Source of the DNA: Dehalococcoidia bacterium
Lineage (GTDB): Bacteria; Chloroflexota; Dehalococcoidia; SZUA-161
DNA: 64,000 nucleotides
Reading direction: 5' to 3'
Assembly: GCA_030619685.1 (NCBI GenBank)
Contig: JAUXAX010000004.1
Coordinates: 21,438-85,437 of the forward strand
The notes below the pieces were generated by a model that saw nothing but the letters and a program-made list of their open reading frames with translations, was not told the origin of the DNA and ran no database searches. The translations under genes were made by a program, and so were the position numbers. Every line of letters starts with the position of its first letter. The stretch's first letter is position 1. Below, piece by piece: positions 8,661 to 16,083 of this stretch.

Positions 8661-10196
8661 CTACATGTTCTCGCTCAACTTGCCCAGGCAAGCAGCGGTA
8701 GAAAGCCATCTCTCGTAGCACGGGGCGTATTCTTGGACTCTCTGCGGATTTGGCTCAACTATCCTGGACCTGGGGCTCATCGCCTCAATAGCCCGCTCAA
8801 GGTCTGGATGAGCTCCGCAGCCAACGGCAGCACACATAGCCGCCCCCCACGATGTGACATGTCCGACTCCAAAAGCGGTCACCGGCATACCAAGCACGTC
8901 GGAGAGGATTTGAACCAGACACTGGCTCTGCGCCAGCCCTCCACCAATGCTCACTTCCTTCACCCTCAACCGCGAGATCTCCTCCAGTTGAACGCAGTTA
9001 GCCTTGAAAGCGAAGGCCAGGTTCTCCAGCGCCGCCCTGATTAGGTTTTCCCTCTTGATATCCGTCACACTCGGCGTCACGGGGAAAATGAACCCGCCGA
9101 GGCTTATCCTCATGAGGGTCATGTCCATCACAGCCGGTCCGATAAAGGCAAGCACCCCTCCAGAGCCAGGAGGCACATCCTGCGCCAGCTCGTCCATCAG
9201 CGCATATGTCTCTCCAGAATCATTTGACTCGTCAATATCTGACTCGGCAAACAGAATTCCTTTGAGCCAACGATACGCGCCCCCCGATTGCTGAGCGTTG
9301 CTATCGAGGATCCATTTCCCCGGTAGGACATGGCAGGTCGTCCAAATCCTGCCTTTGGAATCGATGATAGGCTCAGCCGTCACCATTTGAAGGCTGCCGC
9401 TCCAGCCAGCCACTATCCCCACCTGTCCTTCGTCTTTAACCCCCATGCCCAGCAGTCCGCATTGGGTATCGGCTCCACCTACGACGACTGGCGTGCCAGG
9501 AGCCAGTCCTGTCTGCTCGGCGGTCCCTAGCGTGACCGTCCCAACCAAGGTGCCAGCAGTGGCCATCTCCGGATACACCCCCTGAGGTAACTCGAGCATT
9601 TCCGCCAAGCGACTGGACCACTTAATATCACGAACGTCAACCAGCCCTATGCCGCTGGCGCAGGAAGCTTCGCCTACGCGCTCGCCAGACAGTCTATATA
9701 TGACCCAGTCGCTTATGGAAAGAACTGTAGCTATACGTTCATATACTTTGGGGCGGTTCGTCTTGAACCAAGTCAGCCTAGCAGGCGCAAAGATAAGGGA
9801 GGGTGCATGACCAGTGATGCTGTAAACCTCACTGCCAAACTGGCCATCTATGCTGAAGCCCTCAACTATTGCCCTGATATCGGTATTGGGCCCAGCATAC
9901 AGCTCTTGTCCTTCCTTATCGAGAAAGACCATACCCTGCCTCTGGCTGGCAGCGCTGACAGCGACTATGTCAGAAGCAGCTACAGCAGCCTTTTTGACAG
10001 CCTTAGCAATAAGCTGGCAGATGATGCCCCAGAACTTCTCAGGATCGAATTCCTTGCCCATGGGGCCAGCGTCAGCAGGCACATCATAGCTCCAGTCCTG
10101 GGAAGCAGACGAGACCAGGTTCCCCCCCAGGTCGATGACAAGAGCGCGACCTCCGCCTGACCCGGCATCTATAGCCAAAACGTATTTAGCGGACAT
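8661..10196 (-). CDS. FGGY-family carbohydrate kinase
   Basis: A 511-aa sugar kinase of the xylulokinase/LsrK type that phosphorylates a sugar or sugar-like alcohol with ATP. The N-terminal ATPase motif AIDAGSGGGRALVID is a variant of the usual DxGT; the DCG-like region appears as GGADTQCGLLGMG, and SIGGGLAQSQCLVQILSDV is the C-terminal FGGY signature region. GGGGG sits before the ATG at 10196. The start overlaps the end of the upstream dehydrogenase by 11 bases, so the two are translationally coupled. The substrate is unknown. The pair may form a catabolic step in which a hydroxyacid or ketose is oxidised and phosphorylated. Confidence 0.88.
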   Translation of the reverse strand: MSAKYVLAIDAGSGGGRALVIDLGGNLVSSASQDWSYDVPADAGPMGKEFDPEKFWGIICQLIAKAVKKAAVAASDIVAVSAASQRQGMVFLDKEGQELYAGPNTDIRAIVEGFSIDGQFGSEVYSITGHAPSLIFAPARLTWFKTNRPKVYERIATVLSISDWVIYRLSGERVGEASCASGIGLVDVRDIKWSSRLAEMLELPQGVYPEMATAGTLVGTVTLGTAEQTGLAPGTPVVVGGADTQCGLLGMGVKDEGQVGIVAGWSGSLQMVTAEPIIDSKGRIWTTCHVLPGKWILDSNAQQSGGAYRWLKGILFAESDIDESNDSGETYALMDELAQDVPPGSGGVLAFIGPAVMDMTLMRISLGGFIFPVTPSVTDIKRENLIRAALENLAFAFKANCVQLEEISRLRVKEVSIGGGLAQSQCLVQILSDVLGMPVTAFGVGHVTSWGAAMCAAVGCGAHPDLERAIEAMSPRSRIVEPNPQRVQEYAPCYERWLSTAACLGKLSENM

Positions 10197-11184
10197 CTTT
10201 ATCCCCCACTTGAGGATTGAGCAGATTCTTAGGACGCTCCCCTCTCAGGAATCTTTCCACGTCATCGGCGATCATCCGTGAATGGCGGACCACAGTCTCG
10301 TCCGTCGCCCCGCCGATGTGAGGCGTAAGGACTACGTTATCCAGCTCCAGAAGAGGGCTGTCAGGCCGCACTGGCCAGGTCTCGTAGACGTCGAAGGCAG
10401 CTCCAGCGATGCGTCTCTCCCTCAAAGCCTGAACAATTGCATCCCCATCGATTATGAAAGTGCTGGCGGTGTTCACCAGGTAGGCGGTGGGCTTCATCAA
10501 AGCTATCCTGTGGGAATTGATCAACCCCATGGTCTCAGGACCAGCCGGGCAGTGTAGGGTGACAAAATCCGACTGCGCCATTAACTCATCCAGCTCCACC
10601 CCCTCGGCTCCCAACTCTTTAATCTCATCAGGGTCTACATAGGGATCGTATACCAGGATAGAGGTCTCAAAGACCCTGACCATCTTAGCCACCCGCTGCC
10701 CAATAGCCCCAAAACCCACTATACCTATGGTCTTCCCTGTTAGCTCAGTGCCGCGCAGCGAAAAATAGGCAGCAGTTGGGTCAACCCACCCACCTGAGCG
10801 AACCATATTATGTGCCACGGGGATACTACGCACCAGAGCCAGCATCAAACCCACCGTCAACTCTGCAACAGCAATAGCGTTCCTGGCCGGCGTGTTTATT
10901 ACCAACACACCATACTCTGTGGCCGCTTCCACATCAATAAAGGTCAAATCAGCCCGGCAAACTCCCAGCAGCTTCAGCTTCGTCGCCTTCTCGAAAACCT
11001 CACGGGCAACGAAGTCTGCCTCGATTACGACTATTTCTATATCCTGCCCCTGAATGCGGTCGATAAGCTCCTGTGAGGACAACAACTTCCTGGCATCCAT
11101 CCAGCTTTCATAGGTGACCTCGATGCTCTGCCTCAGCCTTTCCAGGACGGAGGGACTAAAAGGAGCTAGAATAAGTGCCTTCAT
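10186..11184 (-). CDS. D-2-hydroxyacid dehydrogenase (phosphoglycerate dehydrogenase-like)
   Basis: NAD-dependent dehydrogenase of 332 aa. The Rossmann motif is KTIGIVGFGAIGQRVAKM near residue 150, and the catalytic triad regions are visible: arginine in VNTASTFIIDG-flanking sequence, a glutamate in FDVYETWPV, and the histidine in LTPHIGGATDE. No C-terminal ACT domain is present, so feedback-regulated serine synthesis is not implied. It overlaps the FGGY kinase by 11 bases, and the two form an operon with this gene first. Substrate specificity is open: SerA-like, glyoxylate reductase-like and erythronate-type enzymes share these motifs. Confidence 0.85.
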   Translation of the reverse strand: MKALILAPFSPSVLERLRQSIEVTYESWMDARKLLSSQELIDRIQGQDIEIVVIEADFVAREVFEKATKLKLLGVCRADLTFIDVEAATEYGVLVINTPARNAIAVAELTVGLMLALVRSIPVAHNMVRSGGWVDPTAAYFSLRGTELTGKTIGIVGFGAIGQRVAKMVRVFETSILVYDPYVDPDEIKELGAEGVELDELMAQSDFVTLHCPAGPETMGLINSHRIALMKPTAYLVNTASTFIIDGDAIVQALRERRIAGAAFDVYETWPVRPDSPLLELDNVVLTPHIGGATDETVVRHSRMIADDVERFLRGERPKNLLNPQVGDKDVR

Positions 11185-11392
11185 AATTACACCCCGAAGA
11201 GATTATAGCATCATGTGCATCAGCCTGTTCAGGTAGCCACTCTATACTCTTTAGCCCCTAAGCCGTGCCTGAGAGCCGTTACGATCTGGGGAGAATCATA
11301 TGGTAAAGACCCCTCAGCGTTTCAGCCGATCCTTTCACCGAGGAAATGAGCGGAAGCTTAGTCCCCATTCCACGCTCCCCCAACTAGGTCTA

Positions 11393-11467
11393 CTAACAGA
11401 AAACCTTCCGAGCGAAAACATAGGCAATAAACAGCACGATAAAGCCCAACCCCAACCATAATTGCAT
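11393..11467 (-). CDS. Possible 24-aa single-pass membrane peptide
   Basis: A short open frame starting with ATG encodes MQLWLGLGFIVLFIAYVFAR plus four residues, almost entirely one hydrophobic helix with a basic C-terminal end, the usual shape of a bacterial mini-membrane protein. It lies 31 bases downstream of the coiled-coil membrane protein on the same strand, so it could be in the same transcript. The ribosome site is poor (GGAAA). It may be chance, and the rest of the 11185-11498 spacer shows nothing else. Confidence 0.3.
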   Translation of the reverse strand: MQLWLGLGFIVLFIAYVFARKVFC

Positions 11468-11498
11468 TTTCCATAATATCTTGCTTTCAATACCGCTC

Positions 11499-11900
11499 CT
11501 AACTGATCAAGCCAGCAAGCGCGGCGATGCCAATTCCTAACCCTATGCTAGCGAAACTTAGGCTAAGAGCTAAGTAAAGCCGAGTTGGCTTTCGGTTCTC
11601 TTTGATTCGCTTTTCGACTTCTTTCCTAATATCGTCCGCGATTTTTCCAACTTGTTCCTTGATCTCGCCGGTGAGTCTTTCCTTAACTTCCTCCTTTATC
11701 TTACCACTGATTCGCTCTTCTATTATACCCTTCGCAATCTCACTAATGACTCGTTCTTCAACCCTTTCCTTGACCTCATCGGTGATTTCTTCAATATACT
11801 CCCTAATCTCACCACTGATTTTTTCGATATTCTCCTGCTTCCACGTAAACTCAACGAGGGCCTTAATTGCTTCGATCTCATTTATTTCAGCTTCGCTCAT
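11499..11900 (-). CDS. Membrane-anchored amphipathic coiled-coil protein
   Basis: A 133-aa protein not assigned to any family. Residues about 1-100 are highly charged, with a repeated Glu/Lys-Ile-Val pattern (EISGEIREYIEEITDEV, then ERISGKIKEEVKERLTGEI) that should form a long coiled coil of roughly eleven-residue repeats. One C-terminal helix (YLALSLSFASIGLGIGIAAL) would anchor it to the membrane with the coil in the cytoplasm. The start at ATG 11900 has GGGGG six bases upstream; a GTG 15 bases earlier lacks spacing. The DNA is visibly AT-richer than its surroundings (about 42% GC in one sampled 60-base line). It could be a scaffold or membrane-stress protein. Confidence 0.6.
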   Translation of the reverse strand: MSEAEINEIEAIKALVEFTWKQENIEKISGEIREYIEEITDEVKERVEERVISEIAKGIIEERISGKIKEEVKERLTGEIKEQVGKIADDIRKEVEKRIKENRKPTRLYLALSLSFASIGLGIGIAALAGLIS

Positions 11901-12182
11901 GTTCATCCCCCACACTTGTATTCTAAGCGGTGGACGCCGCTTAGGCCATATTCAGGTCGCCTTAACGCAGGCGCCTTATGCCAAAAGGCCAGTGCCCCCG
12001 CTCATACATCAAGTGCCGTTTGCTGCGACTTTCAGTATGGATTCTCTATGCTATTATATATATCGCCAGCGAGCATGGCAACCGATATCGATTCCCCCTT
12101 GTAAGTGATTCTCCCTGGTACGTCTATAGGCACCTAGCCTGATGGAAAGCGCATTGGAAAGAGAACAAAGAACATAGCTGAG

Positions 12183-12518
12183 GTGAGAGCACTTGTCATA
12201 CTGGCTGCGGTAGCGTTGCTCCTATTACCCTACATCGCTTCAGCTGATGGCCCACCCTCTTGTCACTTCGCAGGCACAGTGAAGCTGGATGGCGATGACG
12301 TGGATGACGACACTACCATAACAGCCACCATAGCAGGGGACGAATATACCACTACCACACCCACAGGATATGGCGCTTCAACATACGTCATAAGGATACA
12401 GCCGTCGGAGGGCACGTACTACGCCGACGGGACACCCGTCCGCTTCAAAATAAACGGCCGTGCCGTGCAGTGGATTAGCAAAAGGATTAGCAAAATGGCA
12501 TATCTGGGGCAGCTTTGA
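12183..12518 (+). CDS. Small secreted beta-rich protein
   Basis: A 111-aa protein with an N-terminal signal peptide (hydrophobic core ALVILAAVALLLLPY, cleavage after ASA) and a beta-sandwich-like body rich in Thr, Gly and Asp, including DDDTTITATIAG and STYVIRI. I do not recognise a named family. The C-terminus is odd: a perfect 12-base tandem duplication at 12472-12495 encodes a repeated four-residue unit just before the stop, and the body seems short of a final strand, so the end may be altered. The GTG start has no strong ribosome site, and an upstream in-frame ATT at 12153 would add a basic N-terminal region. Confidence 0.5.
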   Translation: MRALVILAAVALLLLPYIASADGPPSCHFAGTVKLDGDDVDDDTTITATIAGDEYTTTTPTGYGASTYVIRIQPSEGTYYADGTPVRFKINGRAVQWISKRISKMAYLGQL

Positions 12519-12689
12519 TAGGCTTTAGTCGACCAGTCACCTTCAAGGACAGCATGAAGCACTATAGGGCACCGTTGTCAGAAGCCCTGTAGTCAGGAAA
12601 AGAAGCTAAAGTACTGTATGTTCAACCTAAACCATCTTGCCCTAACCTGAACTTTAGAGAACCTTTTTACCATTTACACCCACTCACAT

Positions 12690-12846
12690 TCCCTGGTAGA
12701 CTAGGCGCGACAGGGAGGAGGGACTCCCCTAGGAACGGGGGATTGTAGGTGACAACGAGGGGGGAGGTCAGCGGGTCGCCTACAGACCCTCTAGCTGATT
12801 GGGCAGCATAGTTTTGGAAGCCCCGGAGCCAGAATCTGGGGCTTCT
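12690..12846 (+). ncRNA. Candidate structured RNA in a gene-free spacer
   Basis: The 12519-12987 spacer contains no supported gene. Within it, a G-rich block holds several potential stems: AGGGAG with CTCCCT-like sequence around 12712-12730, GTAGGTGAC near 12746 with GTCGCCTAC near 12773 (one G-U pair), and a perfect 8-bp GAAGCCCC/GGGGCTTC hairpin at 12817-12824/12838-12845 that could end it. It does not match a riboswitch, SRP, tmRNA or RNase P consensus that I know. The orientation is chosen only from the position of the last hairpin and could be wrong. Confidence 0.25.
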
Positions 12847-12987
12847 CTGTAGCTACGTGCGGTGAAAATCTCAAGGGGGTAGTATCGGAAAATAGTCCTT
12901 TTAGCCTGGCTCACCCTTACTCTCTCCAAATCCGCCTGGCTGCCCCTGGATGCCTTGCCCCTGATCGAGATAACCCCTGAACTGGGC

Positions 12988-13299
12988 TCAGCCCCTATAC
13001 TTCTTCTCCACTTCTGCGGCGGCTGCTACTGGCAACTCTAGTATAGGTGCTCTATAGATGGTCGCACCTGCCAGCATCATTGGATAAGTGACTGTGGACA
13101 TGGCCTCAGCGCTGTCAATCTCAGCGATGTCGAAGGCTACTAATGTGTTCGGCGGAACGCCCGGAAACGGGGGTGCTAGACACACGTACGAGGCCAATAC
13201 CTTTATCCCCGGCGGCGGACTGGCCATCACCTTATCAGAAACCTTCGCCACCTCCGCTGCCTTGGCAGCATCAACCATAGTGATTGTCAGAAACTTCAT
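12988..13299 (-). CDS. Conserved-looking 103-aa protein, function unknown
   Basis: A small soluble protein with a ferredoxin-like or GYD/DUF3303-like pattern: it begins MKFLTITMVDAAKAAEV and ends in an amphipathic ELPVAAAAEVEKKYRG tail. A central segment reads SYVCLAPPFPGVPPNTLVAF, followed by the acidic DIAEIDSAEAM. A very strong ribosome site (AAGGAGGAGTGAG) precedes the ATG at 13299, which strongly supports it as a real gene. It stands alone on the minus strand. I see no catalytic motif. It could be a small alpha/beta-barrel dimer of the kind that reports stress, but that is a guess. Confidence 0.65.
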   Translation of the reverse strand: MKFLTITMVDAAKAAEVAKVSDKVMASPPPGIKVLASYVCLAPPFPGVPPNTLVAFDIAEIDSAEAMSTVTYPMMLAGATIYRAPILELPVAAAAEVEKKYRG

Positions 13300-13425
13300 C
13301 TCACTCCTCCTTAGTCGATTTTGATACTAGAAAGGCAAGGCACCCAGGGGAACCGCATTATACCACAAGCGCATAACCGTTGCGAGATTCTACTGCGATA
13401 TGTGTACTACTGCAAGAAGGCCATG

Positions 13426-13569
13426 TCAAGGCTTTGAGGGGGTCGAGAATGGGGTTGGTTTTGCCGTAGGCAAAACGACGCTCAGATTTGGCTCTGCTTT
13501 TCTGACCTCTCTATAAAATGCTCCATGCGTGCCCTTCTCGCCTACCGTAATCTTCACTTCTCTTCTCAT
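13426..13569 (-). CDS. 47-aa protein coupled to cutA
   Basis: A short frame whose ATG overlaps the cutA stop codon in the classic ATGA arrangement at 13566-13569, so ribosomes finishing cutA could restart on it. It encodes MRREVKITVGEKGTHGAFYR followed by EVRKAEPNLS and a Pro/Thr/Ser-rich tail. I do not recognise it. The basic N-terminus and the overlap are the only support. It ends in the 13300-13425 spacer. Confidence 0.35.
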   Translation of the reverse strand: MRREVKITVGEKGTHGAFYREVRKAEPNLSVVLPTAKPTPFSTPSKP

Positions 13570-13895
13570 TTCATCTCCGTTTCCTTCCCCAGCCATGCCA
13601 GATACTCCGGATTCCCCTCAACAAGGGGCAAAGCAATTATCTCAGGCACCTCGTAGCTGTGAACCGCCTTAACCAGATTAACAACCTCAGGAAAAAGCTC
13701 TGCCCTGGTCTTAACCAGCAGGAGGCTTTCCTTATCCTCCTCAATCTTACCTTCCCACCAGAAGAGCGAGTTTACCTGGGGCACTATATTTACACACGCA
13801 GCTTTCCTCTGACCGACCAGCGCTTCAGCGATCTTATGAGCCTCTTCATAGCTTCCAGCGGTGATGAGGACAACTATATAACCGGATTCCGCCAT
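13566..13895 (-). CDS. cutA: Divalent-cation tolerance protein CutA
   Basis: A 109-aa CutA1-family protein, a very stable trimer with a ferredoxin-like fold linked to copper and other divalent-cation tolerance; its biochemical role is unsettled. Recognisable are VLITAGSYEEAHKIAEALV, AACVNIVPQVNSLFWWEGKI and the C-terminal HSYEVPEIIALPLVEGN, all family hallmarks. The start at ATG 13895 is set by GAGGAG seven bases upstream; a GTG 15 bases earlier is part of that ribosome site. A 47-aa frame overlaps its stop. A copper-exporting ATPase sits elsewhere in the window (38.9 kb) but is not linked. Confidence 0.93.
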   Translation of the reverse strand: MAESGYIVVLITAGSYEEAHKIAEALVGQRKAACVNIVPQVNSLFWWEGKIEEDKESLLLVKTRAELFPEVVNLVKAVHSYEVPEIIALPLVEGNPEYLAWLGKETEMK

Positions 13896-13942
13896 CTTCT
13901 CACTCCTCACGTTAGAACTGTATCAAAGCCCAGAATGGGTCT

Positions 13943-14149
13943 TCACTTCGAACCCACTACGAGATTCCTCAAGGTGCCGATCTTCTCAATACTGACTTCC
14001 ACGACATCGCCGGGGTTCATACGGTCAATGCCCGAAGGAGTGCCCGTAGCGATGACGTCACCCGGCAGCAGCGTCATCACACCTGAAATAAAGCTTATCA
14101 GCTCGGCTACGCCAAAGATAAGGTCGCTGGTGCCGGCGGACTGTCGAAG
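13943..14149 (-). pseudogene. 3' remnant of a fumarylacetoacetate hydrolase-family gene
   Basis: The minus strand encodes 68 residues that match only the C-terminal third of FAH-family hydrolases: [20 protein letters not shown], then [15 protein letters not shown] and [18 protein letters not shown], ending in a proper stop. The region upstream, where the catalytic metal-binding residues should be, is replaced by an unrelated membrane-protein gene whose TAG stop is the codon directly before the remnant, in the same frame. The break therefore lies at about 14149. It looks like a deletion or insertion junction, or an assembly chimera. The remnant has no start codon of its own and should be non-functional. 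Confidence 0.8.
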
Positions 14150-14776
14150 CTAATCAGGTCTGATAATCTTACCTACAACGAGCTTATCAAAGTCGATAAC
14201 AATACTCTTTGAAGGCCAGTTCTTGCCCCCTGCTTTAGCCCATAATCTAACCTCTTGCTTACCCTTAGCAATGCTATCGGGAACATCGAAGGCAACCGTG
14301 AAAGATAATTCGTTAGGACTCTGCCCCCAAGCTTCGTGCATTATGGGCGTAGCTGGTGACAACATTTCCCCTGCTATTTGCATCTCTAATCGCTCAAGGT
14401 ACATTGGAAGCGTAACTTCTATATAGACACCCACCGCAAGGATTGGCTTGTCGGGCGAGCCTGGTAAACTATGTCTGTGCCTTTCGTTGAAATAGTACGA
14501 ATCTACATTTACCCTCATTTCGCCAATAGGGGTGGTTCCTTCCAGCTTCGGGCCGACTATGACTTTCTTACCAAGCCCATCACCTGACACCATGCTTATC
14601 TGTACCCGCTTCGCATAAGGCCAAATTACAAATACGGCCGCACATATTAGTAGCACCGCACCCACAGCCCAGAGAGCTATGGCAGCTTGGATATTTTCAA
14701 TGCCACTCACTTCGAGTCCTCGCTCAATAACGAAGAAGGCCAATCCACCAACAACACAGAACACCTTCTTACGCAT
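14150..14776 (-). CDS. Membrane protein with extracytoplasmic beta domain, unknown
   Basis: A 208-aa protein. Two hydrophobic helices near the N-terminus (residues about 5-18 and 30-52) are followed by a soluble domain of about 150 residues with alternating strand-like segments (VYIEVTLPMYLERLEMQIA, LSFTVAFDVPDSI, EVRLWAKAGG), suggesting an immunoglobulin-like or similar beta sandwich. I do not recognise a family. The ribosome site is weak. A possible TAGAAT box lies about ten bases before the ATG. It sits directly against the FAH remnant and is divergent from the 76-aa protein at 14864, in a stretch that looks inserted. Confidence 0.6.
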   Translation of the reverse strand: MRKKVFCVVGGLAFFVIERGLEVSGIENIQAAIALWAVGAVLLICAAVFVIWPYAKRVQISMVSGDGLGKKVIVGPKLEGTTPIGEMRVNVDSYYFNERHRHSLPGSPDKPILAVGVYIEVTLPMYLERLEMQIAGEMLSPATPIMHEAWGQSPNELSFTVAFDVPDSIAKGKQEVRLWAKAGGKNWPSKSIVIDFDKLVVGKIIRPD

Positions 14777-14805
14777 GCACCCATTCTACCACACCCCGAA
14801 TGTAG

Positions 14806-14832
14806 TTGACGATGTACTTAGCCTGTTATAAT
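14806..14832 (+). promoter_or_regulatory. Near-consensus extended -10 promoter
   Basis: TTGACG at 14806-14811 and TATAAT at 14827-14832, with a TG one base before the -10 box. The 15-base spacer is short, but the extended -10 would compensate. It drives the 76-aa gene at 14864. Confidence 0.65.
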
Positions 14833-14863
14833 GCAGACACACACAGTAGAGGGAGGAATGTAA

Positions 14864-15094
14864 ATGACTGAGTACACTATGATGCTTCAGATGATGGAAC
14901 TTAGGCCAAACATAATCGCTGCCACTAGAGAAGAGGTCACCAACAACCTCACATCTGCTCTACACAAGACTATCCAGGCTGTGTCAAAGGGCATTCCGAG
15001 TCTTGATGGTGGCGGTTGGGAAATTCTGTCTCACGATTTAACCAGACTAGACCGCCATCTGATTGTATCTTTCCTACTCCATCGCAAGAAATAA
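14864..15094 (+). CDS. 76-aa protein of unknown function
   Basis: Small, probably soluble protein beginning MTEYTMMLQMMELRPNIIAA, then a predicted helix (TREEVTNNLTSALHKTIQAV) and a Gly-rich turn (SLDGGGWEILSHDLTRLDRH). No family is recognised. It has unusually complete expression signals for an orphan: a near-consensus promoter at 14806-14832, GGGAGG seven bases before the ATG, and a hairpin terminator with a T-run at 15194. Such a one-gene unit with strong signals is typical of small accessory or selfish-element cargo. The GGGWEILSHDL phrase might mark a DUF4177-like fold, but this is a weak resemblance. Confidence 0.6.
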   Translation: MTEYTMMLQMMELRPNIIAATREEVTNNLTSALHKTIQAVSKGIPSLDGGGWEILSHDLTRLDRHLIVSFLLHRKK

Positions 15095-15193
15095 CATACA
15101 ACTCCAAGACACAGTCAATTATCTTATTATCCTGTTTATCCTGTTTCATTATCTATTCAACCTTGCGTCAAATATACAATCCCTTATTAATTC

Positions 15194-15233
15194 AACAGGC
15201 CGGGCATCCTTTGGAGATACCCAGCCTGTTTTT
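15194..15233 (+). terminator. Rho-independent terminator
   Basis: A stem starting AACAGGC at 15194-15200, continuing with G-U tolerant pairing (CGGGCAT with ATACCCA), closes with GCCTGTT at 15224-15230 and runs into TTTTT. It ends the transcript of the 76-aa gene. The opposing MarR gene ends about 90 bases further on. Confidence 0.7.
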
Positions 15234-15323
15234 GCCGATCGCACATCCGGAACAATCGTCCAGCATAAGAAAGTGGTAACAGCAGTGTTGTGGCAGCGAC
15301 ACCGGCAGCGCGCTAGACCTACC

Positions 15324-15833
15324 CTACCATATCACGGGAATAGGTTCACCTGGAGGATAGCCCGCCGGCTTCCTTAATTCCATATGCATTTCTTGCATCA
15401 TCTTGTCCCGCAGTCCTCCCAGAACCTTTTGAAGATGTTCCTGCTCTTCCTCCGACAAATCTGACACCAGACCTGTGATCAGCTTCTTGTACACCTCTAC
15501 TCCAGGACCGCAGGCTTCCTTCCCCTTGTCAGTTAACTTGACTTCTGTAAAGGGGTGCCCCTTGCGCTTCGGTACCCTTTTCACCAGCCCATCTTTTTCC
15601 ATTCTATTGAGCAACCCCGCAATGGTTTGATTCTCTCGGAACGTCAAACGAGCTATCTCAGCAGGAGTCAACATGCCAGGATAGTCCCTGCAAAACCACA
15701 GAACAGCGGCTTTCTCGGGTGTTAAGCCTACCTTAGCGAGCTTAGCCTCGGCCACCTTATTCACCGCCGTCAAAGCTTGTCGAAGCACAGTCCATGTGGT
15801 CATAGCTGTCTCGTCAAACCGAAGATCGTACAT
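15324..15833 (-). CDS. MarR-family transcriptional regulator
   Basis: A 169-aa winged-helix repressor. The helix-turn-helix is LTPAEIARLTFRENQTIAGL with the recognition helix continuing LLNRMEKDGLVKR, and the wing is VPKRKGHPFTEVKLTDKGKE. N- and C-terminal helices would make the dimer. GGGAGG five bases before the ATG fixes the start. MarR proteins usually respond to small phenolic ligands and control neighbouring exporters or catabolic genes; here the divergent neighbour is treT, about 250 bases away, so it might regulate that gene or itself. The ligand is unknown. Confidence 0.88.
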   Translation of the reverse strand: MYDLRFDETAMTTWTVLRQALTAVNKVAEAKLAKVGLTPEKAAVLWFCRDYPGMLTPAEIARLTFRENQTIAGLLNRMEKDGLVKRVPKRKGHPFTEVKLTDKGKEACGPGVEVYKKLITGLVSDLSEEEQEHLQKVLGGLRDKMMQEMHMELRKPAGYPPGEPIPVIW

Positions 15834-16083
15834 CTATACCTCCCGGTATATGAATATTACCTTCGGCATTATATCATAAGAGCTGATGTCAAGCAACGAG
15901 TGGGAGGCACGGATTATTTGAACGAATTTCAGCGAATGCAGTACCATTTTCCCATCTATAATTGTCCAAAAGAGATATAGAATGTGTAGCAAATGAGCAG
16001 TATGCTCGCTATAGAGAGTTACAGCAGGTATGTCAACGTTAGCGTCCCTTCCTGAGCGAGGATGAGAAAGAAAGGCTTGGGCC

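Noticed and set aside
11602..12108. Plus-strand open frames opposite the coiled-coil gene
   Set aside because: The coil's repetitive codons create them. The minus-strand gene has a ribosome site and a sensible protein.
12700..12850. Match to riboswitch, 6S, SRP or RNase P RNA
   Set aside because: None of the conserved cores I know is present, so only a generic structured RNA is proposed.
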